Source: Marivita geojedonensis (lineage in GTDB: Bacteria > Pseudomonadota > Alphaproteobacteria > Rhodobacterales > Rhodobacteraceae). From it: a stretch of DNA of 64,000 bases. Of this stretch, positions 19,577-28,549 are shown in pieces. Positions within the stretch are counted from its first letter, which is position 1; each line of letters opens with the position of its first letter. The position numbers and the translations under genes were made by a program. Below the pieces are notes generated by a model that saw nothing but the letters and a program-made list of their open reading frames with translations, did not search any database and was not told where the DNA came from. The stretch is from assembly GCF_002115805.1 (NCBI RefSeq), contig NZ_JFKC01000001.1:310001-374000 (forward strand), given 5' to 3'.

Positions 19577-21517
19577 TCAGCCGCGCTTGTTGTCGTCGAG
19601 ATCTTCGAAATCGGCGTCGACGATGGAATCGTCGTCGACGATGGAATCGTCGTCGTCACCACCTGGCGCATCGGCTGCGGCAGGCTCTGAATCACCGTCT
19701 TCCTGCTGCGCTTTGTAGATCGCCTCGCCGAGCTTCATTGCCGCTTCGGTTACGTTCTGGATTCCCGACTTGATCTTGTCGGCGGTGGACTTTTCGTCCT
19801 CCAGATCATCCTTGAGCGCAGCAATCGCCAGTTCGATCGCTTCCACGGTGGTCGGGTCGACCTTTTCGCCATGCTCTTCGATCGATTTCTCGGTCGAATG
19901 GATGAGACTTTCAGCCTGGTTGCGGGCCTCGACCATCTCGCGACGTTCCTTGTCGGCTTCGGCGTTTGCCTCGGCGTCCTGAACCATCTTTTCGATGTCT
20001 TCGTCCGACAGGCCACCGGATGCCTGGATGGTGATGTTCTGCTCTTTGCCGGTGCCTTTGTCCTTGGCGGACACGGACACGATACCGTTGGCGTCGATGT
20101 CGAACGTCACCTCGATCTGCGGCATGCCGCGCGGTGCGGGCGGGATATCTTCGAGGTTGAACTGACCGAGCATCTTGTTGTCGGCCGCCATCTCGCGTTC
20201 ACCCTGGAACACGCGGATCGTCACGGCGTTCTGGTTGTCTTCGGCGGTCGAGAAGATCTGGCTCTTCTTCGTCGGGATCGTCGTGTTGCGGTCGATCAGG
20301 CGGGTGAAGACACCACCCAGCGTTTCGATACCCAGCGACAGCGGGGTCACGTCGAGAAGAACAACGTCTTTCACATCACCCTGCAGAACACCGGCCTGAA
20401 TGGCTGCACCAAGCGCCACGACTTCGTCCGGGTTCACACCCTTGTGCGGCTCTTTGCCGAAGAACTTGGTCACTTCCTCGACCACTTTCGGCATGCGGGT
20501 CATCCCGCCGACAAGCACGACTTCGTCGATTTCGGATGTCGAGAGACCTGCATCTTTCAGCGCAGCCTGACACGGTTTCATCGATGCCTTGATCAGGTCG
20601 CCGACAAGGCTTTCCAGCTTGGCGCGGGTCAGCTTCATCACGAGGTGAAGCGGTTGGCCGGTCTTGCTGTCCATCGAGATGAACGGCTGGTTGATCTCTG
20701 TCTGGCTGGAGCTCGAGAGTTCGATCTTGGCCTTTTCCGCCGCCTCTTTCAGACGCTGCAGGGCCATCTTGTCCTTTGTCAGGTCGACGCCGTTCTCTTT
20801 CTTGAACTCGTCTGCGAGGTAGTTGACGATCCGCATGTCGAAATCTTCACCACCGAGGAACGTGTCGCCGTTGGTGGATTTCACTTCGAACAGGCCATCG
20901 TCGATTTCGAGGATGGTCACGTCGAAGGTACCACCGCCAAGGTCGTAAACCGCGATGGTGCGGGATTCTTTCTTGTCGAGACCATAGGCCAGCGCGGCAG
21001 CTGTCGGCTCGTTGATGATGCGCAGCACTTCGAGACCGGCGATCTTGCCTGCATCCTTGGTTGCCTGACGCTGTGCGTCGTTGAAGTAGGCGGGGACGGT
21101 GATGACCGCCTGGGTCACTTCTTCACCAAGATACGACTCAGCGGTTTCCTTCATCTTCTGAAGGATGAATGCGGAAATCTGGGACGGCGAATACTTCTCG
21201 CCCTTGGCGCGCACCCATGCGTCGCCATTGCCGCCGTCGATCACTTCGAACGGCATGTTCTTCCGGTCTTTCGCGAGATCCGCGTCGTCGTTGCGACGAC
21301 CGATCAGACGCTTGACGCCGAAGATGGTGTTTTCAGGGTTGGTGACAGCCTGACGCTTGGCCGGCTGACCAACGAGGCGTTCATCATCGGTGAACGCAAC
21401 GATTGATGGGGTTGTGCGAGCACCCTCGGAGTTTTCGATAACCCGCGGCTGCGATCCATCCATGATCGCGACGCAGGAGTTGGTTGTACCGAGGTCGATA
21501 CCAATCACTTTGGCCAT
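19577..21517 (-). CDS. dnaK: Chaperone DnaK (Hsp70)
   Basis: This 646-residue Hsp70 has the N-terminal ATPase domain ([10 protein letters not shown], phosphate loop [11 protein letters not shown], adenosine motif [10 protein letters not shown]), the substrate-binding beta domain ([16 protein letters not shown] onward) and a helical lid. The start is the ATG at 21517 (MAKVIGIDL), 9 nt after AAGGGA; the longer frame adds six unlikely residues. The acidic C-terminal tail contains DDDSIV twice because an 18-bp unit is duplicated. A heat-shock-type promoter lies upstream. dnaJ follows. Confidence 0.98.
   Translation of the reverse strand: MAKVIGIDLGTTNSCVAIMDGSQPRVIENSEGARTTPSIVAFTDDERLVGQPAKRQAVTNPENTIFGVKRLIGRRNDDADLAKDRKNMPFEVIDGGNGDAWVRAKGEKYSPSQISAFILQKMKETAESYLGEEVTQAVITVPAYFNDAQRQATKDAGKIAGLEVLRIINEPTAAALAYGLDKKESRTIAVYDLGGGTFDVTILEIDDGLFEVKSTNGDTFLGGEDFDMRIVNYLADEFKKENGVDLTKDKMALQRLKEAAEKAKIELSSSSQTEINQPFISMDSKTGQPLHLVMKLTRAKLESLVGDLIKASMKPCQAALKDAGLSTSEIDEVVLVGGMTRMPKVVEEVTKFFGKEPHKGVNPDEVVALGAAIQAGVLQGDVKDVVLLDVTPLSLGIETLGGVFTRLIDRNTTIPTKKSQIFSTAEDNQNAVTIRVFQGEREMAADNKMLGQFNLEDIPPAPRGMPQIEVTFDIDANGIVSVSAKDKGTGKEQNITIQASGGLSDEDIEKMVQDAEANAEADKERREMVEARNQAESLIHSTEKSIEEHGEKVDPTTVEAIELAIAALKDDLEDEKSTADKIKSGIQNVTEAAMKLGEAIYKAQQEDGDSEPAAADAPGGDDDDSIVDDDSIVDADFEDLDDNKRG
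19616..19651. repeat. Two perfect 18-bp tandem copies in the dnaK 3' end
   Basis: GTCGACGATGGAATCGTC occurs at 19616-19633 and again at 19634-19651. In frame it duplicates the hexapeptide DDDSIV in the acidic tail of DnaK. Confidence 0.95.
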
Positions 21518-21629
21518 GTTTTTCGATCCCTTCATTTCTTAAGGCGATATCACGAGACGATGACCCGTTCCGGCATCCCGCCCCGCATTTCTGTCCGCTG
21601 ACGAAAGATCGTTCAGCAGGTCCGGTGGG

Positions 21630-21659
21630 TATATAAGGAGGCATCAAGACGCCTGCAAG
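21630..21659 (-). promoter_or_regulatory. Predicted sigma-32 heat-shock promoter of dnaK
   Basis: On the minus strand, CTTG (21659-21656) and CTTATATA (21637-21630) are 18 bp apart, matching the alphaproteobacterial RpoH pattern CTTG-N17/18-CYTATNT. It lies about 110 bp before the dnaK start. Confidence 0.7.
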
Positions 21660-21728
21660 CGCCGCAGCTACAGGGAATTTCTGAAAATTCGGTATGCCTT
21701 CGCCGGTTGAGGTCGGTAATCTTGCCAT

Positions 21729-22331
21729 ATGAGTGTTCTACGCGTCCGCGATTTCGAGATTCATGCCGGCTACCTTTCTCTAGAACAGCAGGCGGCAATG
21801 GTCGCCGTGCTGCGCGAATGCCTTGCCCAGGCGCCCTTGTTCCAACCTGTAACGCCGCGCGGCAAACCGATGTCGGTACGGATGAGCGCCGCTGGAGAGT
21901 TTGGCTGGATCAGTGACCGGAAAGGATATCGCTACGAACGTGCGCATCCGTCAGGCGTGGGCTGGCCTCGGATTCCGGACACGGTTCTGTCCATCTGGCG
22001 CGATCTGGCGCCCGGCGCACGGGACCCGGAATGCTGTTTGATCAACTGGTACGACGGCTCTGCAAAAATGGGGATGCATCAGGATCGGGACGAGGCAGAT
22101 CTGACGCACCCTGTGGTGTCGATATCTCTTGGAGACGACGCTTTGTTCCGAATGGGCAATACCACCCGCGGCGGAAAAACAGACTCTGTGTGGCTGCGGT
22201 CGGGCGATGTTGTCGTAATGGCCGGCGCGGCACGACGGGCTTATCACGGCATAGACCGTGTCCGCCCAGACAGTTCGACTCTCTTGCCCAAAGGCGGCCG
22301 GATCAACCTGACGCTACGGGTCGTGACGTGA
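21729..22331 (+). CDS. alkB: AlkB-family alpha-ketoglutarate-dependent dioxygenase (DNA dealkylation repair)
   Basis: This 200-residue Fe(II)/2-oxoglutarate dioxygenase oxidatively removes methyl groups from 1-methyladenine and 3-methylcytosine. The iron triad is visible: HxD at His117/Asp119 (MGMHQDRDE) and His173 (AYHGIDR). The 2-oxoglutarate-binding arginines are Arg191 and Arg197 in RINLTLR, and INWY lies before the HxD as in E. coli AlkB. It is transcribed divergently from dnaK across about 210 bp. Its stop abuts the stop of the convergent permease gene. Confidence 0.93.
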   Translation: MSVLRVRDFEIHAGYLSLEQQAAMVAVLRECLAQAPLFQPVTPRGKPMSVRMSAAGEFGWISDRKGYRYERAHPSGVGWPRIPDTVLSIWRDLAPGARDPECCLINWYDGSAKMGMHQDRDEADLTHPVVSISLGDDALFRMGNTTRGGKTDSVWLRSGDVVVMAGAARRAYHGIDRVRPDSSTLLPKGGRINLTLRVVT

Positions 22332-23162
22332 TCAGCGCCGGGCCGACCACGACGCCGAGGCGTGCTTGCGGGTGTAGAATTCACCCATGAGCCCGATCAT
22401 CAGCAGAGTGAGCGACAGATAAAGCACATATTCCCAGTTCGTATTCCGCGGAACATAGTTGATGAAGGCGTATCCTCGGGCTTGGTCGATGGTGTGGAAC
22501 AGTGGGTTCCAGTCGAACATGGCGATCATGAAGCCGGGCAGGGAATTGGCAACGAACATCTTGCCCGACGCGATCATGTTCGCGCGTTTATAGAGTGTGG
22601 ACAGTGTTCCGGTAAGCGATGGAAACCAAGGTTTGAGCGCCAGGAACACCATGCCCACAGCCCCACCCGAAAACCATGACAGCAGCAACATTCCCATCAC
22701 CGGCGCAGGGTCCACGATCTCAGTGAGAACGTAGGGGTTCATCGCCACGTCGTAGACGAACAGGATGAAGAGCATGGCAAGGATCTGGATATAGAGCGTC
22801 GACAGCATCCCCGAGACGATCGACACGAATGTGTTCATCGGCGCGTGCTGCATCATCGGGCTTGACGGCCCTTCGCTTCCCAGAACCGCACCAACGGCCT
22901 TGTTGTGGGTCATGAACAGAAAGATGCCAGTCAGCAGAAAAATCACGAAGTCGCCTCGCACGGCGAGGCCCTTCATGCCCATAACGCTGAACATGATGAA
23001 GAAGAACAGCACGAACATCAGCGATTGAAATACACTCATCGCGATGGACATGAAGGCATTGCCATGTGTCTTGCGGATCGATCGAACGGTGTTGTGATAG
23101 ATCAGCTCAGCGATGTTTACAGCCGAAGCCATCCGGTTCGTCGGAGCCGTTTTCTGAAACAT
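22332..23162 (-). CDS. ABC-2 type permease, polysaccharide export type
   Basis: This 276-residue integral membrane protein has about six hydrophobic helices (for example VFQSLMFVLFFFIMFSVMG, FVIFLLTGIFLFM, ILAMLFILFVYDVA, MLLLSWFSGGAVGMVFLAL, YLSLTLLMIGLMGEF). It has the ABC-2 fold of KpsM/Wzm-like capsule and O-antigen exporters and ends in a basic tail. I chose the ATG at 23162 (MFQKTAP); an ATG at 23228 adds 22 mostly basic residues with no clear ribosome-binding site. No partner ATPase is next to it; the closest candidate is 29 kb away. It heads the glycan region and is divergent from cysQ. Confidence 0.85.
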   Translation of the reverse strand: MFQKTAPTNRMASAVNIAELIYHNTVRSIRKTHGNAFMSIAMSVFQSLMFVLFFFIMFSVMGMKGLAVRGDFVIFLLTGIFLFMTHNKAVGAVLGSEGPSSPMMQHAPMNTFVSIVSGMLSTLYIQILAMLFILFVYDVAMNPYVLTEIVDPAPVMGMLLLSWFSGGAVGMVFLALKPWFPSLTGTLSTLYKRANMIASGKMFVANSLPGFMIAMFDWNPLFHTIDQARGYAFINYVPRNTNWEYVLYLSLTLLMIGLMGEFYTRKHASASWSARR

Positions 23163-23283
23163 CTTTGTCTGCCTCTGCCTCAGTCCGCGTTTTCTGCCGC
23201 CAGTTTCCCTGACTGTTGTTGCGGACATTTGTTAAGCAGATGATAAGAGAGGCGCGCTTTCAAATCAATCGAGGCGGGGAACG

Positions 23284-24087
23284 ATGACCATAGACTATGA
23301 TGCACTGATGCACACAATGCGCAGGCTGGCGCTCGAAGCAGGCGACAAAATCATGGAAATCTACCACGCCGATGATTTCGATGTGCGGGCCAAATCAGAT
23401 GACAGCCCGGTAACGGAAGCGGACGAAGCAGCAGATGCGCTTATTTCGGACGGGCTGCGGGCAGCCTTTCCTGACATCGCACTGGTGACCGAAGAACAGT
23501 CCGACACACATGACCTTGACGTGAAGGATTTCCTGATTGTCGATCCTCTCGACGGGACAAAGGAATTCATTCATCGGCGCGGAGATTTTACCGTCAATAT
23601 CGCGCTCGTCGAAGACGGAGTGCCGACCCGTGGTGTGGTCTATGCCCCCGCAAAGAACCGTTTGTTCTTTACCGATGCCAACGGTCAAAGCGTTGAGGAA
23701 ACAGGCGATTTTGCCAAAGCATCAATTGGCACAACGAAGAAAATCCACGTGTCCGATCCGGACACGGACGCGCTGATGGTCGTCGCGTCCAAATCGCACC
23801 GAGATCAGGCAACCGATGATTACATCAACCGCTATAGCGTCAAGGACAGCAAGAGCGCGGGATCGTCACTCAAGTTCTGTCTTGTGGCGACCGGAGAAGC
23901 CGATTTCTACCCGAGGCTCGGCCGCACGATGGAGTGGGATACCGCCGCAGGGCATGCCGTTCTGAACGGCGCCGGGGGAGAGGTTCTGCGGCTGGATGAC
24001 CTGCAAACGCTGACATACGGCAAGCCAACCTTTGCCAACCCGTTCTTTGTGGCGACAGCGCCGGGCATTGATCTGACGCCCGTCTGA
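23284..24087 (+). CDS. cysQ: 3'(2'),5'-bisphosphate nucleotidase CysQ
   Basis: This 267-residue member of the inositol-monophosphatase superfamily hydrolyses PAP (the by-product of PAPS-dependent sulfation) to AMP. Metal-binding motifs: Glu70-Glu71 in VTEEQ, DPLDGT at 87-92, and WDTAAGHAVL near residue 219. The KEFI..GDFTVNIAL pattern is typical of CysQ rather than plain inositol phosphatase. Two sulfotransferase genes lie in the same window, so local PAP removal makes sense. It is the first plus-strand gene of the glycan locus, with the next gene 8 nt later. Confidence 0.9.
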   Translation: MTIDYDALMHTMRRLALEAGDKIMEIYHADDFDVRAKSDDSPVTEADEAADALISDGLRAAFPDIALVTEEQSDTHDLDVKDFLIVDPLDGTKEFIHRRGDFTVNIALVEDGVPTRGVVYAPAKNRLFFTDANGQSVEETGDFAKASIGTTKKIHVSDPDTDALMVVASKSHRDQATDDYINRYSVKDSKSAGSSLKFCLVATGEADFYPRLGRTMEWDTAAGHAVLNGAGGEVLRLDDLQTLTYGKPTFANPFFVATAPGIDLTPV

Positions 24088-24095
24088 TCCGCCGG

Positions 24096-25349
24096 ATGTC
24101 CCTGCTTCCGATCAGCATCGTAATCGTCAGTCGGGGCAGGCCCGGTTGGCTTCGGCGATGCCTGAGGGCGGTTGGGCAACTCGACTATCCCCGGTTCGAA
24201 ACCGTGGTCGTTGCCTGTGCAGAGGGCGCCCGAGTTGCACAGGAGATGGAGCTGGATACGGTTATCCACTTCGACACAGTTAATATCTCGGCTGCTCGCA
24301 ACATCGGAGTCGCGCAGGCCGCCGGAGAGGTTGTTGCCTTCATCGACGACGATGCCGTTCCAGAACCAACCTGGCTGCTCCATCTTGCTCCGGTTTTTGA
24401 AGATCCCACGGTGGCACAGGCCGGAGGCATCACTCTTGGGCGCAACGGGATTTCGGTCCAGCACGCGGCGGCACGGGTTGATCCATTTGGGCGGTCCCAT
24501 CCGATCAGCCATATTGGAAGCGAACCGCAGGACATCGAAAGGTCGGGAGACCTTTTTCCGCGCCTTCATGGAACCAACATGGCCATTCGGCGAAAGACCC
24601 TTACGGATCACTCCGGGTTCGATGAACGGTTCGCGTTTTTCCTCGACGAGACCGACCTGAGCCTCAGGGTTGCAAAGGCGGGTGGCCGCACGAAGCTTGT
24701 CCCCAAAGCCATCGTGCACCATGCCAGCGGGCCAAGCGACTTTCGAGATGCGCGACGCACCCCGCGCAGCGTGTTCGAGATCGCCGCGTCTGCCGGCGTC
24801 TTCCACCGCAAGCATTGCGCAGCGCACGAAATGGCAAATGCACGGGACGCCTTCTTGTCAGAGCGACAGGCATGGCTGCTCGGGCATATGCAGTCCGGGG
24901 CACTCACGCCTGACGATGTTGCCCGTCTGAACCGCGAACTTACAACCGGGTACGCCGCTGGTTCCGGCCGGCCTGCCCTGCCCCTACCATCCTTTGGATC
25001 CGTCACCAGAGAGATCCCGGAGGCACAAGTCGCAGAACGTCGCGACATGTACCTGGTTTCAGGTCGTGGCAGCGACGCTCAAATTGCGAGAGAGGTCGCA
25101 CTCGGGAACCGGGTCACGGTATTCGACCTGAAACCGAACGCACGCTTTCATCGCGTCCAGTATAAGGAAGACGGGTACTGGCTCCACCAAGGCGGGATCT
25201 ATGGTCGCGAGATACGGTCAGAACCGCTCATCCGGAGATCCAACCGCCAGGATCGCATACAGAGCACGTTGGACAGGCTTGCAGGGATCCGCTCAAAAAA
25301 TGGGCTGGTGAGCGGCGATTGTGCAGAATTCGACAAAAGACCGTATTAA
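24096..25349 (+). CDS. Glycosyltransferase family 2 protein with C-terminal extension
   Basis: This 417-residue protein has an N-terminal GT-A domain (1-240): ISIVIVSRGRPGWLRRCLRA opens the nucleotide-binding fold, FIDDDAVPEPTWL holds the metal-binding DDD at about residue 88, and FFLDETDLSLRV is the acceptor-side ED-like motif. Residues 240-417 are an extra region (ISxA..RDMYLVSGRGSDAQIAREVALG) that I do not recognise; it is basic at the end. Probably adds a sugar during surface-glycan synthesis. Substrate unknown. Confidence 0.85.
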   Translation: MSLLPISIVIVSRGRPGWLRRCLRAVGQLDYPRFETVVVACAEGARVAQEMELDTVIHFDTVNISAARNIGVAQAAGEVVAFIDDDAVPEPTWLLHLAPVFEDPTVAQAGGITLGRNGISVQHAAARVDPFGRSHPISHIGSEPQDIERSGDLFPRLHGTNMAIRRKTLTDHSGFDERFAFFLDETDLSLRVAKAGGRTKLVPKAIVHHASGPSDFRDARRTPRSVFEIAASAGVFHRKHCAAHEMANARDAFLSERQAWLLGHMQSGALTPDDVARLNRELTTGYAAGSGRPALPLPSFGSVTREIPEAQVAERRDMYLVSGRGSDAQIAREVALGNRVTVFDLKPNARFHRVQYKEDGYWLHQGGIYGREIRSEPLIRRSNRQDRIQSTLDRLAGIRSKNGLVSGDCAEFDKRPY

Positions 25350-25434
25350 TTCCCCAGTTATGTCATACACCCAAGGTCAATACTGTGTAATAACCAGTGA
25401 CGCGCAGTAAGACGTGACCAGTAAGGAGCAGCCC

Positions 25435-26325
25435 ATGCGTAGAAAAGTTACCAAAGCCGTATTTCCCGTCGCGGGACTTGGGACACGCTTTCTACCTGCA
25501 ACCAAATCGGTCCCCAAGGAAATCATGACACTCGTGGACCGTCCGCTGGTGCAGTACGCCATCGACGAAGCCCGCGCTGCCGGGATCAAGGAATTCATCT
25601 TCATAACCTCGCGCGGGAAAAGCGCGCTTGAGGACTATTTCGACGAGTCCCCTATTCTTGAGCGCGAGCTGCGCAAGAAGGGAAAACTGGACATCCTTGA
25701 AGACCTGAAATCGACCAATATGGAAAGCGGCGCGATTGCCTATATGCGCCAGCACAAGGCTCTTGGTCTGGGCCACGCGGTCTGGTGCGCGCGCCGCCTG
25801 ATCGGTGATGAACCCTTTGCTGTAATGCTACCGGATGACGTCATCTCGGCAGAGAAGCCCTGCCTTCAGCAGATGGTCGAAGCCTACGAAGAAACCGGCG
25901 GCAATATGGTCGCCGCGATGGAAGTGCCGCGTGAACGTACGTCGAGCTACGGCATTCTTGATGTTCAGGACGACATGGGGTCGCTTGTCTCGGTCAAGGG
26001 CATGGTGGAAAAGCCTGCCGCCGAGGAAGCACCGTCAAATCTTGCCGTGATCGGGCGCTACATTCTGGACCCGGCCGTCCTGCGGAACCTGAATAAGAAA
26101 CAGACCGGCGCAGGTGGTGAAATCCAGCTGACCGATGCGATTGCACAGGAAATCGACGGCACCGGTGTCTACGGTTATCGCTTCCGGGGACAGCGCTTCG
26201 ATTGCGGATCGAAAGCCGGGTTCCTTCAGGCAACCGTGGCTTTCGGGCTGGCCCGAGACGATCTCAAGGACGATCTGCGCGGTTTCCTCGACTCGGTCAT
26301 GCAGATCGACAACGCGGCCGAGTGA
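25435..26325 (+). CDS. galU: UTP--glucose-1-phosphate uridylyltransferase GalU
   Basis: This 296-residue nucleotidyltransferase makes UDP-glucose from UTP and glucose-1-phosphate. The opening AVFPVAGLGTRFLPATKSVPKE is the diphosphate-binding signature (Gly-Leu-Gly-Thr-Arg), VMLPDDVI binds metal, and KPAAEEAPSNLAVIGRYIL is typical of GalU. The start is the ATG at 25435 after AAGGAG; a GTG 21 nt upstream lacks a site. It is followed 3 nt later by galE, so UDP-glucose and UDP-galactose supply are coupled. Confidence 0.96.
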   Translation: MRRKVTKAVFPVAGLGTRFLPATKSVPKEIMTLVDRPLVQYAIDEARAAGIKEFIFITSRGKSALEDYFDESPILERELRKKGKLDILEDLKSTNMESGAIAYMRQHKALGLGHAVWCARRLIGDEPFAVMLPDDVISAEKPCLQQMVEAYEETGGNMVAAMEVPRERTSSYGILDVQDDMGSLVSVKGMVEKPAAEEAPSNLAVIGRYILDPAVLRNLNKKQTGAGGEIQLTDAIAQEIDGTGVYGYRFRGQRFDCGSKAGFLQATVAFGLARDDLKDDLRGFLDSVMQIDNAAE

Positions 26326-26328
26326 CGT

Positions 26329-27309
26329 ATGAACATCCTGGTTACGGGTGGGGCCGGTTATATCGGCTCACATGCCTGCAAGGCACTCGCAAAGGCCGGG
26401 TTCACGCCGATTACCTTTGACAATCTGTCGACCGGATGGCGTGACGCGGTCAAGTTCGGGCCTTTTGTCGAGGGCGACCTGACCGACCGGGCCTCAATCG
26501 ATCGGGCGTTCGAGGCGCATGATCCCAAGGCCATATTGCATTTCGCCGCGTTGAGCCGCGTCGACGAAGCGATGAGCAATCCCGGCCTCTATTGGCGCAA
26601 CAACGTGCTCGGTTCGCTGAATTTGATTGAAGCTGCCACCGACCACAACTGCCTCGATTTCGTCTTCTCATCGACCTGTGCGACCTATGGCGATCAGGAC
26701 AACGTGGTTCTCGACGAGACAACCGCTCAGATGCCGCTCAACGCCTACGGCGCGTCCAAGCAGGCCGTGGAACGCATCCTGCATGACTTCGGAGTCACGC
26801 ATGGGCTGCGGCGCGTGATTTTTCGCTACTTCAACGTGGCCGGTGCGGACCCCGAAGCCGAAGTCGGAGAGTTCCACCGCCCGGAAACGCACCTGATCCC
26901 GATTGTCCTCGATGCGGTGGCCGGGGTGCGCGACGGTGTGACGATCTACGGCACGGACTATCCGACCAAAGACGGAACCTGTATTCGGGACTACGTGCAT
27001 GTTTCCGATCTGGTCGATGCGCATGTCCTTGGGCTGCGGTGGCTGCTGGATGGCAAGGGAAGCCGCGTGTTCAACCTTGGCACCGGATCAGGTTTCTCCG
27101 TCCGCGAAGTGATCGACTCGGCGCGACGGGTCACAAATCGGGATGTGCCGACAACGATTGGCGATCGGCGCGCAGGAGATGCAATCAAACTGGTCTCCGG
27201 ATCAAAGCGCGCGGAAGACGAACTGCAGTGGCAGCCGCAAAAATCGACCATGCCTCAGATGATCGAAGATGCGTGGCGGTGGCACCAAGTTGCAGACTAT
27301 CGCGAATAG
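26329..27309 (+). CDS. galE: UDP-glucose 4-epimerase GalE
   Basis: This 326-residue NAD-dependent short-chain dehydrogenase/reductase interconverts UDP-glucose and UDP-galactose. The NAD-binding GGAGYIGSH is at the N-terminus, the catalytic Ser/Tyr/Lys set is in SSTCATYG and YGASK, and the FRYFNVAGADP and IRDYVHVSDL segments are characteristic of GalE. It starts 3 nt after galU. Its 3' end overlaps the next glycosyltransferase frame by up to 41 nt. Confidence 0.95.
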   Translation: MNILVTGGAGYIGSHACKALAKAGFTPITFDNLSTGWRDAVKFGPFVEGDLTDRASIDRAFEAHDPKAILHFAALSRVDEAMSNPGLYWRNNVLGSLNLIEAATDHNCLDFVFSSTCATYGDQDNVVLDETTAQMPLNAYGASKQAVERILHDFGVTHGLRRVIFRYFNVAGADPEAEVGEFHRPETHLIPIVLDAVAGVRDGVTIYGTDYPTKDGTCIRDYVHVSDLVDAHVLGLRWLLDGKGSRVFNLGTGSGFSVREVIDSARRVTNRDVPTTIGDRRAGDAIKLVSGSKRAEDELQWQPQKSTMPQMIEDAWRWHQVADYRE

Positions 27310-28507
27310 CCGGGCCTCAGCCCATCTTCTGGATGTAACGCGAACGGTCAGTCGGGCGCATTGGCAGCCCACGGGAATCGATCGGATCGAGCGGGCGTAT
27401 ATTGCGCGATTGATTTATGATCCGGCTCCTTTGTTCGGTCTCGTCCGAACCAAGCTCGGATATCTGCTGCTCGACGATTCAGGCTGCCAGTCGCTGCTTG
27501 AGCATTGCGAAACGCAAATCTGGCAGGACGCCGACCTGCTGTCACGCCTGTTACGCCGCTCGGATGCGGACCGCGCGCGGACGGAAACCGGCCTTCGCCG
27601 TATCGCGCTGGACCGCGCAACACCTGCGCGCCTGACCGCGATGCTCAAGCGACACCTGCCTCGCGGCACCGCGTACCTGAATACTGGCCAGACACAGTTT
27701 AACGACCGGATCGTACACGCCCTCAAAGCCTGCGAGGACGTTCGGATTTCCGTATACCTGCACGATACGATTCCACTGGATTTTCCGGAGGTACAGACAA
27801 ACGCGTCGCGGCTCCGGTTCAAGCAGTTCTTCGGCAGGACAGACCGCCACGCGGATCTGGTCTTGTGCAATTCAGAGCACACGAGATCGCGCGTCCTGTA
27901 CCATGCTGACCATCTGAAAGACGATCAGGTGCATGTTGTGATGCCCGGCGTGCCGGACATCAAACTGGGAACGGCCCCAAACGGACCGTGGAGTGGTGAA
28001 GCCTACGTCATGGCGATCGGCACGATCGAACCACGCAAGAACATCGGGTTTCTGCTGGATCTGTGGGACACGTTCTCCGGCCCTGATGACCCGCACCTTG
28101 TGATCTGCGGGCGGCGCGGTTGGATGAGCGAAGACGTGTTCGCGCGCCTAGACCGGCATCCTCCCAATGTGCACGAACTGTCCGGCCTTCCCGACAGTGC
28201 AATGTGGGCCTTGTTGAAAGACAGTTGCGGATTGCTGTTTCCCAGCAAAGCAGAAGGGTTCGGCTACCCTGCGATTGAGGCCATTCGGCTACAGGTTCCG
28301 GTGATCTGTACGCCATTGCCCGTTTTCCGCGAGGTGCTCGGCAACTCGGCTATTTACGCAGACGAATCAGACCGCTACCTTTGGCGCAGCAAAGTTGAGC
28401 AACTGACGCAGGTACGTCGGGGCCAAAGCGGTGAGCAGTATTCGGTTGGGTCTTGTTTGGTGCCGACTTGGCAGGAACACTTCAACCTGCTGTTTACACT
28501 CCTTTGA
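27269..28507 (+). CDS. Glycosyltransferase family 4 (GT-B) protein
   Basis: Up to 412 residues, with a GT-B fold. The C-terminal half has the GT4 nucleotide-sugar site: YVMAIGTIEPRKNIGFLL and later FPSKAEGFGYPAIEAI, the E-x7-E motif of retaining enzymes. The N-terminal half includes LLDVTRTVSR, common in bacterial mannosyl- or galactosyl-type GT4 proteins. The start is uncertain: the ATG at 27269 lies inside galE, and a TTG at 27290 also lies inside it, so overlap with galE is real either way. Probably part of one operon with galU-galE. Confidence 0.85.
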   Translation: MRGGGTKLQTIANSRASAHLLDVTRTVSRAHWQPTGIDRIERAYIARLIYDPAPLFGLVRTKLGYLLLDDSGCQSLLEHCETQIWQDADLLSRLLRRSDADRARTETGLRRIALDRATPARLTAMLKRHLPRGTAYLNTGQTQFNDRIVHALKACEDVRISVYLHDTIPLDFPEVQTNASRLRFKQFFGRTDRHADLVLCNSEHTRSRVLYHADHLKDDQVHVVMPGVPDIKLGTAPNGPWSGEAYVMAIGTIEPRKNIGFLLDLWDTFSGPDDPHLVICGRRGWMSEDVFARLDRHPPNVHELSGLPDSAMWALLKDSCGLLFPSKAEGFGYPAIEAIRLQVPVICTPLPVFREVLGNSAIYADESDRYLWRSKVEQLTQVRRGQSGEQYSVGSCLVPTWQEHFNLLFTLL

Positions 28508-28549
28508 TACCCGGACGCTGCTTGCGGCGGAAAGACAGGCAGCTGACTC

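Noticed and set aside
19871-21406. 511-codon plus-strand frame opposite dnaK
   Set aside because: Conserved Hsp70 motifs are on the other strand; this is its shadow.
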